Positions 54,365 to 64,000 of a DNA stretch of 64,000 nucleotides are shown here, in pieces. Made by a program: the position numbers and the translations under genes. The notes beneath the pieces were generated by a model. It saw only the letters and a program-made list of their open reading frames with translations, did not search any database and was not told the DNA's origin. The stretch's first letter is position 1; each line of letters opens with the position of its first letter. Origin of the DNA: Hemerocallis citrina. Taxonomy: Eukaryota > Streptophyta > Magnoliopsida > Asparagales > Asphodelaceae. The stretch spans positions 146,819,393-146,883,392 of the forward strand of contig CM030358.1 in the NCBI GenBank assembly GCA_017893485.1, read 5' to 3'.

Positions 54365-54568
54365 CGACTTTCGACCTCGGGTGTAGGAGAGGCCTACGAT
54401 CTGCGGTGCTGAGAGTCATTGATCTCCGGGATCGGTGTTGAGTGTGTTATCCGATCTGCAGTGTTGAGAGTGACTGATCTCCGGGATAAGGGACTATACT
54501 ACATCGGTTAGAAAGGGCGGTCCTACACGAGATGTGTGCCCTGTACTCAGCGAGGACGCTGATCCCTA

Positions 54569-54580
54569 AGGGGGGGTGTA
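54569..54580 (+). promoter_or_regulatory. TRIM polypurine tract
   Basis: AAGGGGGGGTGTA directly precedes the 3' LTR. Confidence 0.8.
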
Positions 54581-55600
54581 TGTAATACCCCTGTTTGGAG
54601 CGAACAGTCGACTGGTTGGTATAGCAGTCGACTGGTCGGCTCGAAATTTGAGATTGAGATTGAGATTTGAGAATTTAGTCCCACATGGGAGGTTTGATAT
54701 GATAATTTGAGTATAAATACTATTAGCCAAAGATCAAGAGTCACCAATCCGGTTAACCACCTTTTGAGAGGCAGCCTGTGGTGGGCAGTTGTACTACATA
54801 GTATTTATAATTTGTCTGAGTACTGGGGCGGGGCGTTACACTACTAGTCTTAGGGAATTTCGAAATCTAAGTAGAAATTCCCAAACACGATAATTTCCCC
54901 TCCGAATCTCGAAAAGATCTTGAAAATCGAAATCAAAGACCATTTCAGACCCAATCCTCTACTCCGACCACCCCCCGGCCACCGTCGCCCTTCTCCACTC
55001 ATCGGCCTTGCTGTCGAGCCACCTCTACTTCAACAGTCCCTACCAACTCCAACAACCCGGCCAACTCCAACAACCCCAACCACACCTTCACAATGAGGCC
55101 CTCCCTCTGAATCGACCCATCTCAGTCGACCCGTCCCTGAGCCACTGATCCACCCGCTCACTAGCCACACCGCCAGCACCTTCGCCGTCGACATCTATTC
55201 GACTCACACCGATAGACCCCGCCGCCGACGACATCCCCCTGACGTACCATGCCGCCATCTCCCCCAAACCCTATGAAAGTATCCCGCCGCCGTCAGCTGT
55301 CATCCACGCCACCTCGACGCTACATCACTTCCCCCCGACAACGCTCCACCTTCGCCACACTAGTCACTTGGCGTCGCGAGCTTCGTTGCGCCGATCGCTC
55401 TACCAGATCTGACCCCACGAAATTCTAGATGGATCCCAACGACCTCTACACCACTTCGAAGCAGGGGGGGGGGGCTCCTCCCCCTCCCCCTCTCCGACGA
55501 CGTCGCCACGGATCTGGTCTTTTTTTTTTGAATTTGGAAGTTTCTCTCTCTAGGTTTTTCTAGAGAGAGAAACTATTTGAACTTTTTGTAATTGTTCATG

Positions 55601-56377
55601 GAATTGAGCGTTGTGGGAGTGTTTGTGGTTATTTCAAGTGTTGTGTGTAAGGTGACGTAGCACAAAGGATGAGAGTGACCTTGTTTTGTTTGATTTTAAA
55701 AAAAAATTATTTAACAACTTGTCAGGTTAAGATGGATGTAAACATTACTGTTTGCATTCGTTGGTCAGTTGGACTCTTTGCGAACGATTTGTGATGATTA
55801 TCATTTATCGTGATCTGTATGAAATACGAGACTGTGAAGCAAGAAAGTCCTAATATCTCAAATACAAGAATTTTTTCGAGAGTTCATAAATTTAAAAAGT
55901 TTAATAAAAAGTTTGGAGGCCTCTCCCATTTTCATTAATGTTAGAGAAATTGGACTTGAGTGTACCAAGTAAACTATTTGGAATTGATCTGCGACAGGAA
56001 GAAAGTGAGAAGTGGCTCGAGGCGTGGATTGCACTTTCTTTAAGAAACTAGTTGGCCGATTCTGGAGATGAATCGTTGATCACCAAGCACTTCTCCCCGG
56101 ATACAACGAGCTTCTGATTTACAGTGCTGCCAAGACTCCAATCGCATCACGTACCAACTTGCATCAGCAATTAGCAAGACAAACAAAAAACCGCAGAAAA
56201 TAGATTTTGAGAAAAGATTGAATGATAGTTTTTTTTTTCCCTTTAACATAAAGTCTCTTTTAAGTTTAAACAGTTATATTATTAATAGAAAAAACGTTTT
56301 GAATTTTTGACAGTTGAATAAAAATAAAAATAAAAATAAAATTCTTTTTTTTTTTCAATAGACCCCAAGACCCGGTC

Positions 56378-56380
<3 letters not shown>
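55601..56380. other. Intergenic with one exon-like minus-strand frame
   Basis: Mostly AT-rich. At 56040-56249 (minus) a frame ends SWYVMRLESWQHCKSEARC, IRGEVLGDQRFISRIGQLVS and a stop. The composition is protein-like, but I do not recognise it and see no companion exon, so it may be a gene fragment. Confidence 0.3.
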
Positions 56381-56381
<1 letters not shown>

Positions 56382-56414
<33 letters not shown>

Positions 56415-56794
56415 GTAAAAAGGTTATGAACAACTTGCTCATGGGTAAAAGGGTTATGAACAACTTGCTCATTTAGTAAATGAGCAATTGATTATGTAGC
56501 ATGCATGTGATACATTGGACAACTAACCCTTTAAAGGTTTTTCCGAGTAATGCTTCAGCCACTACCAATTTTACTACCATTCTCTTCACTACCTTAGGTG
56601 GCATACTCCTATTGGAGAGTTCTCCCACCTACTCTATCTTCCTCTACCTATTGGAGTGTGCCACCTAAGTGGCTCTAGCATTACTCTTTAAGGCTTTTCC
56701 AATCACATGTATGCCACATCATCAATTGCTTATTTACTAAATGAGCAAGTTACTCATACCCCTTTTCCCTATATATATATATATATATATATAG
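56382..56794. mobile_element. Micron-like MITE with nested MITE, between (TA)n tracts
   Basis: (TA)n at 56383-56412 and 56769-56792 bracket the arms ATGAACAACTTGCTCATTTA and TAAATGAGCAAGTTACTCAT. The first 40 bp (GGTTATGAACAACTTGCTCA) are duplicated. The centre is interrupted by another element at 56547-56687. Confidence 0.8.
56547..56687. mobile_element. Nested MITE, about 140 bp
   Basis: The ends GAGTAATGCTTCAGCCAC and GTGGCTCTAGCATTACTC form an 18-bp inverted repeat with two or three mismatches. Flanking TTAAAGGTTTTTCC and TTTAAGGCTTTTCC look like a 14-bp duplication with two mismatches. The uninterrupted sequence in the neighbouring Micron copy confirms the empty site. Confidence 0.65.
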
Positions 56795-56959
56795 GGAAAA
56801 GGGGTATGAGTAACTTGCTCATTTAGTAAATAAGCAATTGATGATGTGGCATACATGTGATTGGAAAAGCCTTAAAAGGGTTAGTTGTCCAATGTATCAC
56901 ATGCATGCCACATAATCAATTACTCATTTACTAAATGAACAAGTTGCTCATATCCCTTT

Positions 56960-57008
<49 letters not shown>
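56795..57008. mobile_element. Micron-like MITE, uninterrupted copy, plus (TA)n
   Basis: About 170 bp (56795-56965), inverted relative to its neighbour, with GGGGTATGAGTAACTTGCTC and AACAAGTTGCTCATATCCC ends, then (TA)n to 57008. It provides the empty site for the nested MITE. Confidence 0.8.
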
Positions 57009-57011
<3 letters not shown>

Positions 57012-57040
57012 GAGTGATCCAATGAGAAACACTTTTAGAT

Positions 57041-58455
57041 TATAAAAAGAGAAACAAAGATTTTGACCATTGGATATGAGGGGAAATAGATGAATGGCTC
57101 TAATTCAATTGGATTAATTAGTAGAAAATCCGGTTTTTTCTATAAATCTATTAAAAAAAACCAAAAAAAAAACCGGATTGCAGAAACCCAAACAGCATTC
57201 TTTCGTTCTTTGCAATTCATCTTTGAACAGCAAAAACCTTAAGCAAAAACCCAAACGACCCAAACAGCAATCTTTCGTTCTTTGCAATTCATCTTTGAAC
57301 AGCAAAAACATGGATTGCAAAAACCCAAACGTCTCAGTTTTCCCTAACCCTAACTTTCAATAATTCTCCACCGTCCGCCGTCGCCATCTCCAGCCGCCGC
57401 GTCCGCCGTCGCCTTCTCCAGCCGCCGCGTCCGCCAACTCTTTCTCTAACCAGCCGCGTCCGCCCACTCCTTCTCCAGCCGCCGTCACCCCGCTCATTCT
57501 CTCCTCTGCACTTCTTCCTCCGCAATTCTGTCATTGAAGATTTCGCGCCAAAATCCAACCGAAACCCATCCCGCTACTCCTCCTCATCGTCGACTTCGAC
57601 CTCCACTGCATCCTCGTCGTCTTCAATCAACCAACCGCACAGTCCTCCCTGTCTCTGTTTCCTTCCGAAACAGAGTGTTTCCTCTCTTTCCTTCCGAAAC
57701 AGAGTGTTTCAGTTTTCTTCTACAGATTGCTCTGCTCTTGAAAGGTATGTTTACTTCACATTCATGTTTGTCTCTTGAAAGGAGTGAAAATGAACTCAAT
57801 TTAACTAGTTCATTTTCCTTCAGTCTCCTTCAAGATGATGTTGAGGTTAGGAGTATTTTGGTCTCAGGAATGCTAAAAGTAGGATGAAAGTTCTTGATGT
57901 TAGTGCGAGGCATATAAGATGAATTGCTATTGAAAGTGGCCAATAGGAATATAGATTTCTAGCAGAAAATCTACCGTAGAGAGCTCCTATGCCATTGAGA
58001 ATGCCTGCAAATGTGCATTTTGTGAACAAATATGGGTATCTCAATTGCCCAGAGAAAATTTATTACTTGTATAAAATCCAGCAAAAATATATTACGTGTA
58101 TAAAGTTCTAAATATTCATTTTCTTTATTTCTCCAGGTCACATTTCTCTGCCTCTTTTTCTAAATGGCATTGCATTTTAACAATTTATATGTGATTGTAA
58201 TTGCCTAATTTGGCATCGTGTATTTTTGATGATGCATGTCAGAAGAAGGGTTATAAAGGAAAATGATTGATGATAACCATTTGAAAACTTTAGTTAGCCA
58301 GAAGAGGCAAATAGACTCCTGTTTGGTTAGCTGTACTTTAGTTAGATTATATTCTTAAATAATTCAAAACCATTTGAAAACTTTTCTAAATTCAAAAATG
58401 AGTAATAAATTTTACACAGTTAACAATAGTGTGATTTTTTAAATTTCAGGTATTC
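57041..58455 (+). promoter_or_regulatory. Promoter, 5' leader and leader intron of FRS gene
   Basis: TATAAAAAGAG at 57041 is a possible TATA. The leader contains a near-duplicate (57178-57235 and about 57244-57303) with CTTTCGTTCTTTGCAATTCA. A donor AAAG/GTATGT at 57744 and acceptor TTTCAG/G at 58449 define a 705-bp leader intron, because the downstream ATG at 58456 follows the acceptor by six bases. The open frame from 57534 does not continue in phase and is treated as leader. Confidence 0.5.
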
Positions 58456-61400
58456 ATGAGTATCAGTGATAACCTTTTTTCTGTAGAGATTTATCTAGGT
58501 GGTAACTTTGATCTAGGTCCACCTAAGCAATATGTAAATGGTTCTTGCGCTCTTCTCGAGAAGGTGCGTCCGGAAGAATTCTACATGAGTTCAATAAAAG
58601 AAATAATGATGGAGTGTGAATATTTTGAGGATTATAGAGTCTTTTGTAAGTTGCATGAAAGCTCAGTAGACGATGGCTACATACTTATTAATACAGATGA
58701 GTCACTGCATGATGCCTTCACAGAACATCAAAACTTGAAGAAAGTTGTGCTATATATTGAACATCTACAGGAAGAACATGTAGTTCCTGAAGCCAGTGAG
58801 GAACATGAGATAGGTATAAATAACATACTACTTAAAATATTGTTATTTTTGTGTGTTACTAATCGTATAAAATTAATTGTTGTTTGGTTTTATCCTTTTT
58901 CTCTTAAGGGTTTGAAACAATTCACATGAAGGATGCATTTCTTGATGACCGAGCAACAAACACGAACTTTGGAGATCCTAACAGTGGCAATATCTCAGAT
59001 TCAGATGTCGTTGAGGTTGGTTAGTAAAAAGAATTAATTTTCTTTATATACATGCAACACTTAACTCCAAAATATATAACAATTTTCCTTTTATTACTGT
59101 TGACTCCTAGACTAACTAGTTTCACTTTTCTTTTTTATAGGCCTTGAGTTCGACTCCTGAAACAGCAAGAGAACATGACCATGGTGAGTGGACACCAACC
59201 GTAGATGATATTAATAGGCCGAAGCTTGGAATGCAATTTGCATCATTAGAAGAGGGGAAACTTTTTTACTATGCATATGGAAAGCTTGGAGGTTTTTCTA
59301 TTCGGAAAGGGAGTACAAATTTGGATAGGAAGACAAGAGAATTGATAACAAAATATTATGTTTGCTCAAAACAAGGAGAAAGTACTGCAAAAGTACTACA
59401 AGGTGAAACTATCAAGGAGCTTCCAGTGGGATCAACTGCAGGTAAAAAAAAAAGACGACGATCTGTAATTAGAGAGAATTGTATGGCTATGATAAAATTT
59501 AAGAAAGTTGAAAATGACATGTGGGAGATTGTTAAATTTCATGAAGGTCATTGTCATGTTCTCACTAGTCCTCGTAGGCAACAATTTTTGAATATAAACC
59601 GAGGAGTATCATCGACTCAAAAGTCATTAATACAAATCTATGATGAAGCTAATATCTCCACATCCCAATTAGTTACAGTTCTAAAGATTCAAGCTAATGG
59701 GTATGAGAATATGGGTTGCACTGAAAGAGACATCAGAAATCATAAAAGGAATGTAAGAAAGGCAATGAAAGAAACAGATGCGCAGATATTTCTAGATAAT
59801 TTTGCAAGGATGAAAAAAATCAATCCTTCATTTTTCTATGATTATAAGGTTGATAAAGACATGAAGCTCACTCATGTATTTTGGACGGATGGACTTTCAA
59901 GGAAAGCATACCACCTATTTGGAGATGTAGTAGTTTTTGACACTACATATGAAACAAACAAATATTCGTTGATATTTGCGCCGTTTACAGGTACTAATTT
60001 ATCTATTATATGAAACTATCTATTATTATTATTATTTGCAATCCATATAAAAGTTCAATATTAATTATTGTATTTGCGCTTTTACAGGAGTTAATCATCA
60101 TAGACAGTCGGTGAACTTTGGTGCCGGATTTTTGGCTGATGAGAAGTCAGATTCTTTTATTTGGTTGTTTGAGAAATTCTTGGAAGCCATGGGGGGGAAA
60201 CAACCATTAGCATTCATTACAGATCAATGTCCATCAATTGGTAATGCTGTAAAAGTTAAACTGGACAAAACAAAACAAAGATATTGCATGTGGCATATTC
60301 TCCATAAGTTGTCGGGAAAGGTTGGATCTGAGTTGGCCTCTAACAAAAAATTTCATGAAGACTTTAAATCTTGTGTTTATTCTTCTGAAACTATTGAGGA
60401 GTTCGAAATGCGGTGGAATGAAGTTTTAACAACTTATCATTTAGGGAACAATATGTGGCTGAAAATGATGCATGGCTTACGTGAACTCTGGATACCAGCA
60501 TTTTTCAAGGATACTTTTTTAGCTGGAATGAGGACAACACAGCGCAGCGAAAGTATGAATTCTTTTTTTAGTCACTTTGTTAGCCAGAGGAATAGTTTGG
60601 TGGAATTCCATACACGATTCGAGAGGGCATTGGAGCACCAACGACATAATGAATTGAAGGCTGATCATGATACAATTTATACCAGGCCAAAGATGAAAAT
60701 AAAGAATTCATTGGAGAAACAAATGAGCGAGATATACACACGCGCTAACTTTCATCTATTTCAAGATGAGTTGATTAAGAGTTGTGTCAATTGTGCTACA
60801 AAAAAAATCGATGAGGAAGAAGATGTGTATTTTTACACTGTTCAAGAAAATAAGGAGAATAAGAAACTCAGATCAAGAGAAGTTGTTTATCTTCAAGCCA
60901 CTAAGGTGGCATATTGTGATTGTAAAATGTTTGAGGGAGAGGGACTTCCTTGTCGGCATATTCTTGCTGTGTTAAAAAATGAATTTGTGGATGAGTTGTC
61001 TACTCACTATATTGTAAGGAGGTGGACTAAACTTGCAACAAGTGCTCAAATATTCGATGTTGAAGGAAATGAGTTATGTGGAACTTCAAGTAACATAACT
61101 GGAATTAACTTATCATCATTGTGGGATTTGCTTTCAGAGTGCATGCATCTTGCTGGCTATTCAAATGAGAGCTTTTTACATGCTATGGAAAGAGGTAAAA
61201 ATCTTAGAGATGATTTACTAAGAATGAAAGAAAATCTGGGTGCAAATTTGAATAATAAGAAAGAGAAACATTTCACCGAGGGGAATCTTCCAACAACTTC
61301 AAATAATGACAATGTTTGCATACCGGATATTTCAAAGACGAAGGGAAGTGGGAAAAGATTAAAAGGAGGGAAAGAGAAGGCCATGGAACAACAAGAAAAG

Positions 61401-61478
61401 AATCTTAGACTTTGTAGAACATGCAACAAGTATGTCGACCATGATAGTCGAAACTGTCCAGAAAAGAAGGAATCGTAA
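58456..61478 (+). CDS. FAR1-RELATED SEQUENCE/MULE-type protein with PB1-like N-terminus
   Basis: Four exons, 58456-58813, 58909-59015, 59141-59990 and 60088-61478, join in phase to 901 codons plus stop. Residues about 8-105 form a PB1-like domain (FSVEIYLGGNFDLG to VVLYIEHL). A FAR1 DNA-binding domain follows (about 175-300; GKLGGFSIRKGS, YYVCSKQG, HEGHCHVL). The MULE domain has the catalytic triad visible as FDTTYETNKY (about 426), ITDQCPSIGNAV (484) and TTQRSESMNSFF (593). A SWIM finger CDCKMFEGEGLPCRHIL lies at about 715-731. A zinc knuckle CRTCNKYVDHDSRNC ends the protein. FRS proteins are domesticated transposase relatives that act as nuclear transcription factors. No terminal inverted repeats or target duplication were found, so a domesticated gene is favoured over a mobile MULE. 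Retention of the DDE residues leaves the alternative open. Confidence 0.85.
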
Positions 61479-61499
61479 ATTTGATTTTCTTTGGTAAGA

Positions 61500-62035
61500 T
61501 AACTACATGAATTAATTTAGCAATTTATGTTATGTTGCAATTTAGCAATTTCCTCTGTTGCAATTTAGCAATTTATGTTATGAATTAATTTAGCAATTTC
61601 TTCTGTTGCAATTTAGCAATTCATGAATTAATTTAGCAATTTGATTTTCTTTGGTAAGATAACTACATTTTGATCATCTTTATTTAACATTCCTCTGTTT
61701 TGTATTTTTACAGGTTGTGTACTGTAATGGAATTTGCTGGATTTGTTTGCTGGGTTTGGAAACATTTTGATCAAGCATTTTCTTTGCTGGATTTGTTTGC
61801 TGGAACATTTTGATCAAGCTTATTCTTGCTGGATTTGTTTGCTGGAACATTTTGATCAAGCTTATTCTCAATGTATCAGGATTTATATCTATATCTCAAT
61901 GTATCAGGAGTTTGATTTATATCTCAATGCATCAGGATTTTGATCTATATCTAAATGTATGAGGATTTTGATCTATATTTCAATGTATCAGGATTTTGAT
62001 CTATATCTCAATGTATCAGGATTTTGTATTTTTTG
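61500..62035 (+). repeat. Repetitive 3' flank of FRS gene
   Basis: Three short tandem families in succession: TTGCAATTTAGCAATTT (about 61520-61650), GCTGGATTTGTTTGCTGG with AACATTTTGATCAAGC (61737-61865, three units), and ATCTCAATGTATCAGGATTT (61865-62030, about six units). Probably 3' UTR, but no poly-A signal was chosen. Confidence 0.7.
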
Positions 62036-63467
62036 TTTCTTCTTCACTGATATGACATGATTTTTTGATCTATAATTGTTCAGTTATCTGTGTTTCTTTT
62101 TGTTTGATCTAATTTATCATTGGAACTGAATTGCACCAATGTCTTGTACTGGATATATGTTTAGTAGGATATGTTCTGCATAACTCGGTTCTCTGCTGGC
62201 CAGCATTGAATCTTGGATTGATTTCTGTACAAACGTCAACAGGTTGTAGCAAGTTCAAGTTAGGTAAACTACAATCTCCACATATTATTCGCACAAAATG
62301 GTTTTTTCAGACTTTTCTTTTCTTCTTTTTTTTATCTGATGGTAAGATTCCCTTGCTTTTGTTTCACTCTTGTCTCTTGTCTCAACCCTTCAGTTGTTGA
62401 GTCTCAACTGCAATCCCTTATACTATGACTAATGCTACCAGAATATGGTTTGCTACTAGTATTTTACTAGCCATGCTTCAGTACTCTCCTAATTCGATCT
62501 TTTTGAGTTCAAGCTTTCTGTATTAAAAAATTACAGAAGGGTGCAACATAGAATCACAATTTTATTGATAATTATCCATATATGTAGTGGGACTGTTTCT
62601 TTAAATGCCAGAATATGGCCATGATAAAGTCTCTTCTATAAGCATGTTTCCATAACATCATCTTTTGTACCAAATTGCTTTTAGGTACATGTCATTAAAG
62701 TAACTGTATGTAATGCACTTCTCTATTGCTTTTATCCAATCTTAAGAACCCCATTTACCGCACCTTTACTAATATATAAATAAAACCAATAAAAAACATA
62801 TATTATGGGTGCAACATCAAGAGACAGAAAGAATAGCCTTTTTTTAATGTATTATGAGCACTAATACAGTTGTTATTTTTTCTTTACGCACTACTTAAAA
62901 AGAAACAGATTGCTTATTATTGCTGTTAGCATTTCTCTATATGAACCAACAATATAACTTACATTCGTTTTTTTTATTTCATAATGCAGATTTCGTATTT
63001 TTCCTTATTGTGTTATGATAGTAACGCAAATAAAAGCAACATCAAAATATCAGGAATTCTTTGTTATGTACCTCCAGACCGAATAGCTTCTAGATGGTCA
63101 GTGCAACATCAAACTTTCAGGAACTCTTTGCTATGTAGGTTAATTTGCTTTTTTGAGTGAACACTTACAAATGAGAAAAGAGGGAAGTAAAAGAAGGGAA
63201 TTTTTTTTTATTAAAAAAAATTAAGAAAAAGATATAGAGATAGAGATTGAGATACACAAAATTTAAAATTTTGTGTACAGTCACTCAACAAGCAAAAGAT
63301 GCAAAACTGAGCCTTCAATTCAATTTGTAAACATTTAATAAATTTGATGTGCATATGACTTGTAGTGAAATCAGAGTGTACTATACTAAACCTCTAAGAA
63401 ACTGAAACAAAGAATCTACAGAAAGCAGCAAGTTTCACTGCAGATCGACTCCAAGGGGAAGAAGGGC
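62036..63467. other. No gene recognised
   Basis: AT-rich with no exon that could be supported. The right part (about 63200-63467) is probably the 3' UTR of the minus-strand gene ending at 63468, with A-rich AATAAA-like sequence on the minus strand near 63206. Confidence 0.4.
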
Positions 63468-63698
63468 CTAATCAAGGGCTGCTTTGATCCTCACTGCACC
63501 TAATGGCTTGGACAAGCTATCAGGTTTCATCGACGATGGCCACATAGGGGAGTTGCATTCTGACTCTTCTAAATTTGAAGTGCTTGATGATTTCCTCATA
63601 GAAGCTAGACTGTTGGTTTTTTTAGTCGTCAGGTCTGAGTTCAACAAAATTGCATCGGTATCAGCCTTCTGACGTCGCCTAACTGAGTTCCTGTCATT
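63468..63698 (-). CDS. Terminal exon of an unrecognised gene (76 codons)
   Basis: The minus strand shows acceptor CATACTCAG at 63699, then an open frame beginning NDRNSVRRRQKADTDAILL and ending DSLSKPLGAVRIKAALD with a stop. It is rich in Ser, Arg and Lys and looks disordered, as C-termini often are. I do not recognise the family. Upstream exons must lie beyond position 63830 or outside the window. Confidence 0.5.
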   Translation of the reverse strand, partial: NDRNSVRRRQKADTDAILLNSDLTTKKTNSLASMRKSSSTSNLEESECNSPMWPSSMKPDSLSKPLGAVRIKAALD

Positions 63699-63859
63699 CT
63701 GAGTATGGTTTAGCAAAACCAATCCACCAATAAGGTTACTTAAAACAGAATTTGATACATATATACATACACATAAATAGATACACCAATTAACCACATT
63801 GTTTTGTAAATTCAAACAAATAGTCCCTTCATTGATACCTCGACTTCAAAATGGGAACA

Positions 63860-63985
63860 CTAAGCTACACTGGGAAAGCTTTAAGCTCAGCATGAAACAC
63901 ATCCACAGGCCATGAATGAATTTTCAGAAACACTGGGAAAGCTTTAAGCTTGAAACACTGGGAAAGCTTTAAGCTTTAAGCATCA
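63860..63985. repeat. Short repeat CACTGGGAAAGCTTTAAGC
   Basis: Three copies near 63868, 63930 and 63954, within presumed intron sequence of the gene at the right edge. Confidence 0.8.
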
Positions 63986-64000
63986 AGTTTTCAATTTTCA

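Larger units (their letters stand above)
54091..54840 (+). mobile_element. TRIM retrotransposon, complete (750 bp)
   Basis: Two 260-bp LTRs (54091-54350 and 54581-54840) begin TGTAATACCCCTG and end GGGGCGGGGCGTTACA. They surround a 230-bp core with primer-binding site and polypurine tract. A perfect CTACT duplication flanks it (54086-54090 and 54841-54845). The LTRs differ at about three positions. No protein is encoded, so movement must depend on enzymes of another element. The core has an internal repeat (GATCTGC(A/G)GTG(C/T)TGAGAG twice). Confidence 0.95.
53025..55600 (-). other. Degenerate sequence, possibly 5' part of a minus-strand LINE
   Basis: Outside the TRIM insertion this stretch has TTTGAATTTCAAA-type words and, at 55530-55590, CTCTCTCTAG/CTAGAGAGAG as in plant L1 5' leaders read on the minus strand. 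Frames are short and no domain is visible. GC-rich Ser/Pro/Thr frames between 53650 and 55450 are not convincing genes. Confidence 0.3.

Noticed and set aside
54091..54840. Tandem duplication of a gene segment (two 260-bp repeats)
   Set aside because: TG/CA ends, primer-binding site, polypurine tract and a 5-bp target duplication show a TRIM retrotransposon instead.
57534..57887. 117-aa frame upstream of the FRS gene as its first coding exon
   Set aside because: Splicing at 57744/58449 puts it out of phase and reaches a stop at once; it is better treated as leader.

Overview
This window reads as nuclear DNA of a flowering plant. The evidence is spliced genes with GT-AG introns, plant-type Copia and Ty3/gypsy (Tat-type) retrotransposons, L1 and RTE LINEs, Helitrons, MULE/hAT/CACTA-type DNA elements, a fragment resembling plastid DNA, and many AT microsatellites. 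The species cannot be named from the sequence. All gene models and names were read by eye from the sequence; no database search was run.

Only three loci look like host or domesticated genes. (1) A minus-strand UBC25/PHO2-like ubiquitin-conjugating enzyme occupies about 1363-11084. Five exons are visible and the catalytic UBC fold lies beyond the left edge. Its second intron (8.6 kb) holds a large imperfect palindrome, and a young, nearly intact Copia element sits in one palindrome arm. (2) A prolyl 4-hydroxylase relic lies at 25062-29360, frameshifted and with an iron-ligand substitution; its intron carries a 3.35 kb LTR. (3) A plus-strand FAR1-RELATED/MULE transposase gene lies at 57.2-61.5 kb, with a PB1-like domain in front of the FAR1, MULE and SWIM domains. 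The terminal exon of an unrecognised minus-strand gene lies at 63468-63698.

The rest is nested mobile DNA. From 11.3 to 21.1 kb there is a Helitron cluster with three families, which contains a 3.7 kb solo-LTR-like element, and one Helitron carries a decayed Helitron helicase fragment. From 21.8 to 23.1 kb lies an RTE LINE relic. A MULE-type foldback element with a 9-bp duplication lies at 29850-30731. A full-length 11.5 kb Tat-type gypsy element occupies 31716-43208; it has a 110-bp satellite, antisense ORFs and one in-frame stop. More Helitrons follow at 43.6-50.1 kb, including one built around an array of short palindromes and one carrying another long LTR. Then come a plastid-like insert, a 5'-truncated L1, a 750-bp TRIM element, and several MITEs embedded in (TA)n tracts.

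Two patterns stand out. The intron palindrome of the UBC gene could fold into a long double-stranded pre-mRNA. The 10-bp palindrome CAGTCGACTG recurs in three unrelated elements: the Copia LTRs and its coding linker, the TRIM LTRs, and one long solo LTR.
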